Assembly: GCF_026241335.1 (NCBI RefSeq)
Contig: NZ_JAPHAV010000014.1
Coordinates: forward strand, 1-64,000
Direction: 5' to 3'
Length of the DNA: 64,000 nucleotides
Origin: Ochrobactrum chromiisoli
GTDB taxonomy: Bacteria; Pseudomonadota; Alphaproteobacteria; Rhizobiales; Rhizobiaceae
In this document: positions 7,953 through 16,071 of the stretch, one piece after another
Numbering within the stretch: the stretch's first letter is position 1
Layout of the letters: each line of letters begins with the position of its first letter
The notes under the pieces: model-generated
The model's input: only the letters and a program-made list of their open reading frames with translations
The model's database searches: none
Told to the model about the DNA's origin: nothing
Position numbers and translations under genes: made by a program

Positions 7953-8672
7953 TTGCGCGTTTTTTCCAAAAGCTCTGAAGAAAAAATCAACGGCTGATTC
8001 TACGTTTTTTCTGATTGATTCTGGCGATGGCGGTTCTGAAAGAGTACCGAAAAGACGCGGACGATACATACCCGCCAAAAACAAATCCGTGAGCTGGTAG
8101 GCTTTTTCCATGACGTCAAATGGCTCAAGCTCGCCTGCCTTGATCATCCGGTCCATATAATCAGCCATGACAATCAGGCTGCGCTTGGGGCCGCGTTCAT
8201 AAAAACGCGCCGCAAGTTCCGGTTTGCGCTCACTCACGCCGATGATGATACGCTGCGCGCGGACTGCTGTTGATGAGGTAATAAGTGTTACCAAGGCTAT
8301 GCCGAATTCCACAAGTTCCTGACGCGATGAAAATCCACGATCAAGCGTCTCCACCAATTTACTGAACAGCGTCTGCCGATAATGCTCGCAAAGCTCTACA
8401 AAAAGGTCTTCTTTGGAGTTAAAATAAACATAAATCGTCCCCTTGGAAACGCCGGCTTCGCGGGTAATGTCGTTCATGCTGGCGGCATCAAAGCCCATGC
8501 GCAGAAAAACACTCTGCGCGCCTTCAAGGATCTGCATGCGCTTTATAGGATCCTGTCCCGCACCCAGACGTGTGCGCGAGCCATCACTATCAGGTTCATC
8601 GGTGAACCGACCCACTTCGCGCTCCTCAACAGCTACATAATCAACATTTTCTATGCAGCGTTCACGATTCAT
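7944..8672 (-). CDS. TetR-family repressor of the divergent efflux operon
   Basis: Protein of 242 residues. After a charged N-terminal extension of about 40 residues comes the TetR DNA-binding domain, with recognition helix SKGTIYVYFNSKEDLF near residues 75-90. The C-terminal half is a ligand-binding helical domain. It is divergent from emrAB, and the shared region contains two palindromic sites (8695-8710, 8752-8766) that are the likely operators for both genes. The inducer is unknown; local repressors of emrAB usually sense a drug or aromatic compound. Confidence 0.88.
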   Translation of the reverse strand: MNRERCIENVDYVAVEEREVGRFTDEPDSDGSRTRLGAGQDPIKRMQILEGAQSVFLRMGFDAASMNDITREAGVSKGTIYVYFNSKEDLFVELCEHYRQTLFSKLVETLDRGFSSRQELVEFGIALVTLITSSTAVRAQRIIIGVSERKPELAARFYERGPKRSLIVMADYMDRMIKAGELEPFDVMEKAYQLTDLFLAGMYRPRLFGTLSEPPSPESIRKNVESAVDFFFRAFGKNAQGV

Positions 8673-8694
8673 TGTGCAATCTCTTCATTATTTT

Positions 8695-8710
8695 CGAACC
8701 AAGCGGTTCG
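8695..8710. promoter_or_regulatory. Probable TetR operator 1
   Basis: CGAACC-AAGC-GGTTCG is a perfect inverted repeat just upstream of tetR. An identical core recurs 57 bases away at 8752. Two copies in one divergent promoter strongly suggest a specific operator. Confidence 0.75.
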
Positions 8711-8751
8711 ATCACTCTTGATATGGGAAACTTATTGCTCTAAGTCAACAT

Positions 8752-8766
8752 CGAACCAAGCGGTTC
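8752..8766. promoter_or_regulatory. Probable TetR operator 2
   Basis: CGAACC-AAGC-GGTTC repeats operator 1 almost exactly, 31 bases before emrA. A further half-site AAGCGGTTG follows at 8771. Confidence 0.75.
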
Positions 8767-8796
8767 ATTGAAGCGGTTGTAAAGAAAGTTTGCCTC

Positions 8797-10023
8797 ATGT
8801 CCGCCCACAAATCTGTCGATACGGCTGATATCCGCCCATTTCCGAAACATTCCGTTCTGGATGATCAGAGCAAGGTAGATGCAGACCCGATCAGTGAGCG
8901 GTCATCGCCCCACACCGAGCCACATGCAGCAACGCAGGATCTGAAAAAGGCGGACGCTGGCAATAAAAAAGGCTTCGGTAAGCGCGTTGTGCTTCCCGGC
9001 ATTCTCATTGCGGCTGTGGCGGGTGGCCTCTGGTACGGTTATGACTGGTGGACCGTGGGCCGTTTCATGGTCTCGACAGATGACGCTTATGTGCAGGGCG
9101 ACATTGCATCGATTGCACCAAAAGTGACCGGCTATATAGAAAACATTCCGGTTGTTGCCAATCAGGCCATCAAGGCTGGCGATGTGATTTTCCAGCTTGA
9201 TTCTGGCGATTATCAGATTGCACTTGATGATGCTGAAGCCAAGCTCAACACGCAGAAGCAGACGCTCAATCGGATCACGGCCCAAATAGATGCCGCAAAA
9301 GCGAGCCTGCAACAGGCCCAGGCCGACGAGCAGGCTTCACAGGCAGTTTTGAAGAATGCCGAAAGCACGATGGTGCGCGTCCAGAAGCTGCACGATACCC
9401 GTTTCTCTGCGCAATCTGAACTCGACAACGCACAATCTTCGCTCGATCAGGCGAAGGCAAAGCTTGCGGGTTCAAACGCCCAGATCGCTTCAGCCAATGC
9501 CAATATTGAGGTGCTGAATGCGCAATATAAAGAGCAGGAAAGCACCATTCGCTCGCTGGAACTTGCACGCGATAAAGCTGCGCGTGATCTCAGCTTCACC
9601 ACTCTGCGTGCGCCTTTTGATGGTGTTGTCGGTAATCTTTCCGGTAAGAAGGGCGATCTTGTAACGCCCGGACAGAAGATTGCAGCGCTTGTTCCTGTGA
9701 ACGCGCTCTATATCGACGCCAATTTCAAGGAAACGCAGCTCAGCCATATCAAAACGGGTGAAACAGCACGCATCTATGTGGATGCGATTGATGGTCCATA
9801 CATTGAAGGCAAGGTTGCATCCGTTGCTCCGGCGTCAGGCGCCGTGTTCTCGCTGCTGCCCCCTGAAAATGCGACGGGTAACTTCACCAAGATTGTTCAG
9901 CGCGTTCCAGTTCGCATCACAATTCCTCAGGATGCGCTCGATTCAGGCAAAATCCGCGCCGGTCTCAGCGTGACCGTGGATGTCGACACACGCACTGCGC
10001 CAGACGATAAGGCCAAGCAATAA
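8797..10023 (+). CDS. emrA: EmrA-type membrane fusion protein
   Basis: HlyD-family adaptor of 408 residues that would link the EmrB pump to the outer membrane. A cytoplasmic N-terminus of about 62 residues is longer than usual. One membrane segment lies at about 63-81 (VVLPGILIAAVAGGLWYG). The barrel-sandwich motif STDDAYVQGDIASIAPKVTG follows, then an Ala/Gln-rich coiled-coil hairpin (about 145-265) and the second half of the lipoyl and beta-barrel domains (LRAPFDGVVGNLSGKKGDLV). It is the first gene of the operon and is separated from emrB by a strong hairpin. Confidence 0.9.
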   Translation: MSAHKSVDTADIRPFPKHSVLDDQSKVDADPISERSSPHTEPHAATQDLKKADAGNKKGFGKRVVLPGILIAAVAGGLWYGYDWWTVGRFMVSTDDAYVQGDIASIAPKVTGYIENIPVVANQAIKAGDVIFQLDSGDYQIALDDAEAKLNTQKQTLNRITAQIDAAKASLQQAQADEQASQAVLKNAESTMVRVQKLHDTRFSAQSELDNAQSSLDQAKAKLAGSNAQIASANANIEVLNAQYKEQESTIRSLELARDKAARDLSFTTLRAPFDGVVGNLSGKKGDLVTPGQKIAALVPVNALYIDANFKETQLSHIKTGETARIYVDAIDGPYIEGKVASVAPASGAVFSLLPPENATGNFTKIVQRVPVRITIPQDALDSGKIRAGLSVTVDVDTRTAPDDKAKQ

Positions 10024-10052
10024 AAGCGATTGCGCTTATGAGATGACGATAT

Positions 10053-10081
10053 GGTGGTGCGGCTTTCATGTCCGCACCACC
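10053..10081 (+). terminator. Hairpin between emrA and emrB
   Basis: GGTGGTGCGG at 10053-10062 pairs with CCGCACCACC at 10072-10081 over a 9-base loop. There is no T-run, so it is more likely an mRNA-processing or stability element, or an attenuator that sets a higher emrA than emrB dose. Confidence 0.5.
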
Positions 10082-10111
10082 TTCCTTTGTTGAATTTCGG
10101 AGTGCGCCTTC

Positions 10112-11689
10112 ATGGCTGCAAACACCACCATGGGGCCAATGGCTCCGGCAGATGATCGGATCGATCCCAAGAAGGCCATTGCCTTTCTTGCGATGGTGTT
10201 CGGCATGTTCATGGCCATTCTGGATATCCAGATTGTGTCGGCATCGCTGTCAGAAATTCAGGCTGGCCTCAGTGCCAGTTCCGATGAAATCTCCTGGGTT
10301 CAGACATCTTATCTGATTGCCGAAGTCATTATGATTCCGCTTTCTGGCTTTCTCGGACGCCTTGTGTCCACGCGGGTTCTGTTCACGGTTTCAGCCGCGG
10401 GCTTCACGCTGGCCTCCATGCTCTGCGCCACTGCGACCAGCATCGATCAAATGATCGTCTATCGCGCTATACAGGGTTTTATCGGCGGCGGCATGATCCC
10501 AAGTGTGTTTGCGGCAGCTTTCACAATCTTTCCACCATCCAAGCGATCCATCGTGTCGCCGATGATCGGCCTCGTCGCAACACTGGCGCCCACAATTGGC
10601 CCCACTGTTGGTGGCTATCTCAGTCACGCTTTTTCATGGCATTGGCTGTTTCTGGTCAATGTCGGCCCCGGCATTCTCGTCACCATCGCTGCATGGAACC
10701 TGATCGATTTCGATGAAGGCGACAGCTCTCTGCTGAGCAAGTTCGACTGGTGGGGTCTCGCTGGCATGGCAGCCTTCCTTGGTTCCATGGAATATGTGCT
10801 CGAAGAAGGCCCCCGCAATGACTGGTTACAGGATGAAGCCATTTTCATCATGACCGGGATTATGACAATCGGCGGTATCATATTCTTCTACCGCGCCTTC
10901 ACAGCCGAAGAGCCCATTGTAGATTTGCGGGCTTTCAAGAACGTCAACTTTGCCTTTGGCTCTCTGTTTTCATTTGTCATGGGTGTCGGCCTTTACGGCC
11001 TCACTTATCTTTATCCGCTCTATCTGAGCAGTATACGCGGATACGACGCACTCATGATCGGCGAAGCACTGTTTGTGAGCGGTCTTGCCATGTTCTTCAC
11101 GGCACCCCTGGCGGGTTTCCTGTCCAATCGCATGGACCCGCGTCTCATGATGATGATCGGTTTTCTTGGCTTTGCAGCCGGAACCTGGATGGTCACGGGC
11201 CTGACGGCCGACTGGGATTTCTATGAGCTTCTCATACCGCAAATCTTGCGTGGCTGCTCGCTGATGCTGTGTATGGTGCCGATCAACAATCTGGCGCTCG
11301 GAACCCTGCCCCCGGCATTGATGAAAAATGCCTCCGGCCTGTTCAACCTGACGCGTAACCTTGGCGGCGCTGTTGGTCTCGCCGTCATCAATACCATTCT
11401 GACCCGCCGCAGCGATATGCATTATGAGCGGATGGCTGAGCATGTTCGCTGGGGCAATGCCCAGGCCGAGCAGATGCTGGCCAATCTGACGGCCAAATAC
11501 AATGCCGCCGGGATGGATGGCGCAACGATTGCAATTTCCAAAATGTCGGGCATGGTGCGCCAGCAAGCAACCCTTATGTCCTTCATCGATGTCTTCTTCA
11601 TCCTGACGATGATGTTCTGTTCGCTTGCAGTTTGTGCGATCCTGTTACGCAAGCCAAAAGCCGGTGCCGGAGGTGGTGGCGGTCACTAA
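10112..11689 (+). CDS. emrB: EmrB-type drug efflux pump (MFS, DHA2 family)
   Basis: Inner-membrane proton antiporter of 525 residues with about 14 membrane segments. Family motifs include MVFGMFMAILDIQIVSASL in the first helix, QTSYLIAEVIMIPLSGFLGR after helix 2, and the antiporter-type stretch LAPTIGPTVGGYL near residue 155. With EmrA it would export hydrophobic compounds. The start ATG at 10112 follows GGAGTGCG. Control is probably by the TetR protein at 7944. Confidence 0.92.
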   Translation: MAANTTMGPMAPADDRIDPKKAIAFLAMVFGMFMAILDIQIVSASLSEIQAGLSASSDEISWVQTSYLIAEVIMIPLSGFLGRLVSTRVLFTVSAAGFTLASMLCATATSIDQMIVYRAIQGFIGGGMIPSVFAAAFTIFPPSKRSIVSPMIGLVATLAPTIGPTVGGYLSHAFSWHWLFLVNVGPGILVTIAAWNLIDFDEGDSSLLSKFDWWGLAGMAAFLGSMEYVLEEGPRNDWLQDEAIFIMTGIMTIGGIIFFYRAFTAEEPIVDLRAFKNVNFAFGSLFSFVMGVGLYGLTYLYPLYLSSIRGYDALMIGEALFVSGLAMFFTAPLAGFLSNRMDPRLMMMIGFLGFAAGTWMVTGLTADWDFYELLIPQILRGCSLMLCMVPINNLALGTLPPALMKNASGLFNLTRNLGGAVGLAVINTILTRRSDMHYERMAEHVRWGNAQAEQMLANLTAKYNAAGMDGATIAISKMSGMVRQQATLMSFIDVFFILTMMFCSLAVCAILLRKPKAGAGGGGGH

Positions 11690-11835
11690 ACTGCAACCAC
11701 CAAGCTTGAAAACTCAGGTTCAAACGAAGCTGATCCAGCTTCGTCCTCCGTTCATTAATTTTCATTTGAAAGCCACTTGCGCGCGTCATGCCGCCAGCAG
11801 ACTAAAGCCTGTCGTTTTGGGAAAAGCCTCTCTTA

Positions 11836-11870
11836 TAAATGTGACAGCGGCGAAAGCTCTGTCACATTTA
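11836..11870. terminator. Long hairpin after emrB, possible terminator
   Basis: TAAATGTGACAG at 11836-11847 pairs perfectly with CTGTCACATTTA at 11859-11870 over an 11-base loop. There is no following T-run. It may end emrAB transcription or act as a protein-binding site; the arms contain TGACAG/CTGTCA, which resembles half a Pho box. Confidence 0.5.
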
Positions 11871-11967
11871 TTGTCATAAAAATGCAGTTCAACCTTATGG
11901 GTCAATTGCTAAGTGCCTGAAAACGTGTTTCACTTTCCACCGCTGACATTTTGTGACAAGCCGCGAT

Positions 11968-11985
11968 CTGTCATCCAACCGTCAT
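11968..11985 (+). promoter_or_regulatory. Pho box (PhoB binding site)
   Basis: CTGTCAT-CCAA-CCGTCAT is a direct repeat of 7-mers at 11-base spacing, matching the rhizobial PHO-box pattern with one change in the second copy. It lies 77 bases before the ABC importer start, so phosphate-starvation activation is likely. Confidence 0.7.
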
Positions 11986-12062
11986 CTATGGCGGCTATCG
12001 GGAGTGCGCGAACACTGGAATCGACCGGGAGCGTTCGTCCGACTTAACAGGGGAGTCTAACA

Positions 12063-13166
12063 ATGCTTGCTTTTACTGCGCGTCTGCTGTCTCTATCGAC
12101 GGCAATCGCTGTTGGCGGAGTTTCTATTGCTGCTGCCGAACCATCAGCCGAACTCATCGCCGCTGCCAAGGCAGAAGGCCAATTGACAACGATCGCTCTC
12201 CCGCACGACTGGTGTGGCTACGGCGAAATCATCAAAAGCTTCAAAGACAAGTATGGCCTCAAGGTCAACGAGCTGAACCCTGATGCGGGTTCCGGCGACG
12301 AAATCGAAGCCATCAAGGCAAACAAAGACAACAAAGGCCCTCAGGCTCCTGACGTTATTGACGTCGGCTTTGCTTTTGGCACGACAGCCAAGAAAGACGG
12401 TCTGATCCAACCTTACAAGGTCTCAACCTGGGACGAAATTCCGGATAGCGCCAAGGACCCAGAAGGTTACTGGTATGGCGACTATTACGGCGTTCTTGGT
12501 TTTGAAGTAAACAAAGACATCGTCAAGGACGTCCCTCAGGATTGGGAAGACCTGCTCAAGAGCGATTACGCAAACTCGGTTGCTCTGGCCGGTGATCCAC
12601 GTGTTTCCGCACAGGCAATCCTCGGCGTTCATGCAGCCGGTATCGCCCGTGGTGGAGAACCGGGCGCGGAAGCTGGCAAAAAAGGCCTCGAATTCTATAA
12701 AGAACTCAACGCAAATGGTAACTTCGTTCCAGTCATCGGCAAGGCTGCTTCGCTGGCGCAGGGTTCGACCCCGATCATCATCCGCTGGGATTATAACGCG
12801 CTCGCAGACCGTGATACGCTCAAAGGCAATCCGGCAATCGAAACCGTGATTCCAAAGTCGGGCGTTGTTGCTGGCGTTTACGTGCAGGCCATCAGCGCTT
12901 ACGCACCGCATCCAAACGCTGCCAAGCTCTGGATGGAACACATCTACTCTGACGAAGGCCAGCTTGGCTATCTGAAGGGCTACTGCCATCCGATTCGCTT
13001 CAATGCGATGGCGAAAGCTGGCAAGATTCCACAGGAACTGCTCGACAAGCTGCCACCGGCAGAATCCTATGAAAAGGCAATCTTCCCAACGCTTGAACAG
13101 ATTGAAACCGCTCAGGAAGAAATCACCAAGAACTGGGATAGCGTCGTCGGCGCAAACGTTCAGTAA
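12063..13166 (+). CDS. Periplasmic binding protein of a Pho-box-controlled ABC importer
   Basis: Type 2 solute-binding protein of the COG1840 (AfuA/FbpA-like) group, 367 residues, with a signal peptide of about 25 residues (VGGVSIAAAEPS). The mature protein starts with a short helix (ELIAAAKAEGQLTTIALPHD), as in this group. The tyrosine pattern of true iron binders is not evident. Related alphaproteobacterial proteins bind 2-aminoethylphosphonate, and the Pho box just upstream favours a phosphorus compound. The substrate remains inferred. It heads an operon with two permeases and an ATPase and is followed by a stable hairpin. Confidence 0.8.
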   Translation: MLAFTARLLSLSTAIAVGGVSIAAAEPSAELIAAAKAEGQLTTIALPHDWCGYGEIIKSFKDKYGLKVNELNPDAGSGDEIEAIKANKDNKGPQAPDVIDVGFAFGTTAKKDGLIQPYKVSTWDEIPDSAKDPEGYWYGDYYGVLGFEVNKDIVKDVPQDWEDLLKSDYANSVALAGDPRVSAQAILGVHAAGIARGGEPGAEAGKKGLEFYKELNANGNFVPVIGKAASLAQGSTPIIIRWDYNALADRDTLKGNPAIETVIPKSGVVAGVYVQAISAYAPHPNAAKLWMEHIYSDEGQLGYLKGYCHPIRFNAMAKAGKIPQELLDKLPPAESYEKAIFPTLEQIETAQEEITKNWDSVVGANVQ

Positions 13167-13192
13167 GCGATTTCATCTCGCCCTGTTTATGC

Positions 13193-13220
13193 CTGTGACG
13201 ACCAGAAATGGTCGTCACAG
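13193..13220 (+). terminator. Hairpin after the binding-protein gene
   Basis: CTGTGACGACC pairs exactly with GGTCGTCACAG over a 6-base loop. Such hairpins after the first gene of ABC operons protect that mRNA segment or attenuate transcription, giving more binding protein than permease. Confidence 0.6.
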
Positions 13221-13249
13221 TGCTTCCAAAACAGATATAGAAAGAACGC

Positions 13250-14143
13250 ATGAATTCATCAGCCGAAACAATCGCGCCAGTTAGCAGGGTGCGTAAGCGT
13301 CAACTGCCGCTTTCATATGTTGGCGTTGCGCCTTTTTTCCTGTTTGCCATTCTCTTCCTTTTATGGCCGACCATGTATCTTATTGTCGGCGCGTTTCAGG
13401 ACCCGAACGGCAATTTTACGCTGAAAAATGTCTACGACCTTTTCCAGCCTCAAATTATGAGTGCCTATTGGGTTTCGATTAAAGTGAGCCTCGCATCTGC
13501 CATCGGCGGTGCATTGATCGGCTTCTTTCTGGCCTGGGCCGTTGTGCTTGGCAATCTGCCGCGCTGGCTGCGCCCGACCGTTCTGACATTCTCAGGTGTT
13601 GCATCGAATTTCGCTGGCGTTCCGCTGGCCTTCGCGTTTCTCGCGACGCTTGGCCGGACCGGCTTCGTGACGATCCTGTTGCGTGAGTGGTTCGGTTTCA
13701 ATCTTTACTCGACCGGCTTCAACCTCTTGAGCTTTTTTGGTCTCACAATCACCTATTTGTTCTTCCAGATTCCGCTGATGGTGCTTATTCTGACCCCTGC
13801 CCTCGACGGTCTGAAAAAAGAATGGCGTGAAGCCTCTTCGATCTTAGGTGCCACCAATCTGCAATATTGGCGCATGGTAGCTTTCCCGATTCTCTGGCCA
13901 AGCCTGCTCGGCACAACACTGCTATTGTTCGCAAATGCCTTTGGAGCAATTGCCACGGCCTATGCATTGACCGGTTCTTCGCTCAACATCGTTCCGATCC
14001 TGCTTTATGCGCAGATCAGAGGCGACGTGCTGCATAACCAGAATCTTGGCTATGCACTGGCGCTTGGCATGATTGTGATCACCGGACTTTCCAATCTTCT
14101 TTACATCTGGCTGCGTATGCGTGCCGAAAGGTGGCAGCGATGA
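13250..14143 (+). CDS. ABC importer permease, first subunit
   Basis: Inner-membrane permease of 297 residues with about six membrane segments. The ATPase-coupling EAA loop is EASSILGATNLQYWRMVAFP. It forms a heterodimer with the next permease. The first segment FFLFAILFLLWPTMYLIVG follows a short cytoplasmic N-terminus. The stop overlaps the next start as ATGA. Confidence 0.88.
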   Translation: MNSSAETIAPVSRVRKRQLPLSYVGVAPFFLFAILFLLWPTMYLIVGAFQDPNGNFTLKNVYDLFQPQIMSAYWVSIKVSLASAIGGALIGFFLAWAVVLGNLPRWLRPTVLTFSGVASNFAGVPLAFAFLATLGRTGFVTILLREWFGFNLYSTGFNLLSFFGLTITYLFFQIPLMVLILTPALDGLKKEWREASSILGATNLQYWRMVAFPILWPSLLGTTLLLFANAFGAIATAYALTGSSLNIVPILLYAQIRGDVLHNQNLGYALALGMIVITGLSNLLYIWLRMRAERWQR

Positions 14144-14940
14144 AGAAAGGTTTTAACGCCCAGAAAATCGGGGCATGGATCGCTTTCCTGATTGGGGCGA
14201 TCTACTTCATCGTGCCATTGATCGGTACTTTTGAGTTTTCATTGCGTATGCGCCGCGGCGAATATTCCTTTGATGCCTATCGTGTTGTTTTCAGCGATCC
14301 GAATTTTCAGGCCACATTCAGCTATTCGATTGTGCTCGGCATCCTGACCATCATCTTCGGCGTGCTTCTTGTCGTGCCAACGGCTTATTGGGTACGTCTG
14401 CGCCTGCCGCATCTGCGCCCGTTGATCGAATTCATCACCCTGATGCCGTTGGTTATTCCGGCAATCGTCATCGTGTTTGGCTATCTGCGCATCTATAATT
14501 CGTCATCATGGCTGCCATTCACCTCATCAACGCGTGCAACCGACCTGTTGCTGATGTTTGGCTATATGACGCTCTCGCTGCCATACATGTATCGCGCCGT
14601 CGATACGGCCATGCGCACGATTGATGTTCGCACATTGACGGAAGCGGCCCAAAGTCTTGGCGCAGGCTGGGGCCGGATCATGTTCAAAGTCATTTTTCCC
14701 AATGTCATGTCGGGGGTGATGAGTGGTGCGTTCATCACTTTTGCGATCGTTATCGGCGAGTTTACGCTTGCCTCGCTGCTCAATCGTCCGGCCTTCGGCC
14801 CCTATCTCCAGCTCGTCGGCGCAAACCGCGCTTATGAACCCTCCGCGCTGGCGATCATCTCCTTTGGCATTACATGGCTCAGTATTATCATGTTGCAACT
14901 CGTTTCACGCCTTAATAAATTCAAGACAACCGCCGGGTAA
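14140..14940 (+). CDS. ABC importer permease, second subunit
   Basis: Permease of 266 residues with about six membrane segments and the coupling loop EAAQSLGAGWGRIMFKVIFP. The ATG at 14140 overlaps the previous stop and follows AAAGGTGG; a GTG at 14131 is also in frame but less likely. It pairs with the protein at 13250. The pair resembles PotBC/PhnUV-type permeases. Confidence 0.88.
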   Translation: MKKGFNAQKIGAWIAFLIGAIYFIVPLIGTFEFSLRMRRGEYSFDAYRVVFSDPNFQATFSYSIVLGILTIIFGVLLVVPTAYWVRLRLPHLRPLIEFITLMPLVIPAIVIVFGYLRIYNSSSWLPFTSSTRATDLLLMFGYMTLSLPYMYRAVDTAMRTIDVRTLTEAAQSLGAGWGRIMFKVIFPNVMSGVMSGAFITFAIVIGEFTLASLLNRPAFGPYLQLVGANRAYEPSALAIISFGITWLSIIMLQLVSRLNKFKTTAG

Positions 14941-14945
14941 CCTTC

Positions 14946-16007
14946 ATGGCTTTTCTTAATCTCAAGCACCTGAAAAAAAGCTTCGGCGCCAATACCGTCG
15001 TCCACGATTTCAATCTCGCCGTCGAAAAGGGTGAATTCGTTTCCTTCCTCGGACCTTCGGGCTGCGGTAAGACAACGGTCCTGCGCATGATTGCAGGCTT
15101 CGAAAGCGCCGATCAGGGGGCAATCGAAATTGATGGCAAAGATGTCGTTGATTTGAAGCCTAACCAGCGCAACATCGGCATGGTCTTTCAGGCCTATGCG
15201 CTGTTTCCAAACATGACCGTTGCCCAGAACGTCGCCTTCGGGTTGCGCGTATCAGGCAAGCCAAAGGCTGAAATCGACGCGACGGTCAAGGAAATGCTCA
15301 GCCTGATCCGGCTGGAACATCTCGCCGACCGCTATCCTTATCAGATGTCAGGTGGTCAGCAGCAGCGTGTGGCACTGGCGCGCGCACTTGCAACCAAACC
15401 GCAAGTGCTTCTGCTCGACGAACCCCTCTCCGCACTTGATGCCAAGATCCGTATTTCTCTGCGTCAGGAAATCCGGGCGATCCAGCAAAAGCTCGGCATT
15501 ACCACGGTTTTTGTGACCCACGATCAGGAAGAAGCACTTTCCATTTCTGATCGTATTGTCGTTATGCATGAAGGCAAGGCCGATCAGATCGGCACACCTT
15601 TCGATATCTATAACCGCCCTGCGTCGCGCTTCGTCGCCTCCTTCGTCGGCACGCTCAATATGCTGGAAGCATCGGTTGCCGAACCAGACCAGAACAGCAT
15701 CGAGCTCGACGGATGCACGATCAAGGTGAATGAAGAACTTGGGCATCACGAAAAGGGCAAAACGATCACGCTCGCCCTGCGCCCGGAAGCGGTCAGCCTT
15801 GAAGCGCGCAAGAGCCATGACACATCGCTTGATGCAACCATCGAAGATGTCCACTTTCTTGGCTCGGTTATCAGAACCCGCGTTGCCCTTGGCAATAATC
15901 AGCTTTCATTCGACACGTTCAATGATCCGGCGCTTAAACCACCACAACGTGGCGACAAGGTCATTGTGCATTTTGCAGCACATGATTTGCTCGTTTTGGC
16001 AGATTAA
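14946..16007 (+). CDS. ABC importer ATPase
   Basis: Cytoplasmic ATPase of 353 residues of the PotA/FbpC type. Walker A GPSGCGKTT is at about 37-45, the signature is MSGGQQQRVALARALA, Walker B LLLDEPLSALD, and the H-loop VFVTHDQEEA. A C-terminal TOBE domain (about 285-350) may regulate transport. It follows the permease gene by 5 bases and ends the operon before a strong terminator. Confidence 0.9.
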   Translation: MAFLNLKHLKKSFGANTVVHDFNLAVEKGEFVSFLGPSGCGKTTVLRMIAGFESADQGAIEIDGKDVVDLKPNQRNIGMVFQAYALFPNMTVAQNVAFGLRVSGKPKAEIDATVKEMLSLIRLEHLADRYPYQMSGGQQQRVALARALATKPQVLLLDEPLSALDAKIRISLRQEIRAIQQKLGITTVFVTHDQEEALSISDRIVVMHEGKADQIGTPFDIYNRPASRFVASFVGTLNMLEASVAEPDQNSIELDGCTIKVNEELGHHEKGKTITLALRPEAVSLEARKSHDTSLDATIEDVHFLGSVIRTRVALGNNQLSFDTFNDPALKPPQRGDKVIVHFAAHDLLVLAD

Positions 16008-16011
16008 CACC

Positions 16012-16041
16012 AAAAAAGCCGCCCAAACGGGCGGCTTTTTT
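16012..16041. terminator. Bidirectional terminator between the ABC operon and gnd
   Basis: AAAAAAGCCGCCC and GGGCGGCTTTTTT form a 13-bp stem over AAAC with a built-in T-run on either strand. It serves the ABC operon and the convergent gnd gene. Confidence 0.9.
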
Positions 16042-16071
16042 GTACTTTCATGCAATCAGGGCTGCAATATC

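Larger units (their letters stand above)
11690..12062. other. Gene-free interval with a hairpin and a Pho box
   Basis: These 373 bases separate emrB from the ABC importer. They hold a perfect 12-bp inverted repeat (11836-11870), the Pho box (11968-11985) and the ribosome-binding site GGGGAG before 12063. No coding frame is convincing. Confidence 0.6.
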
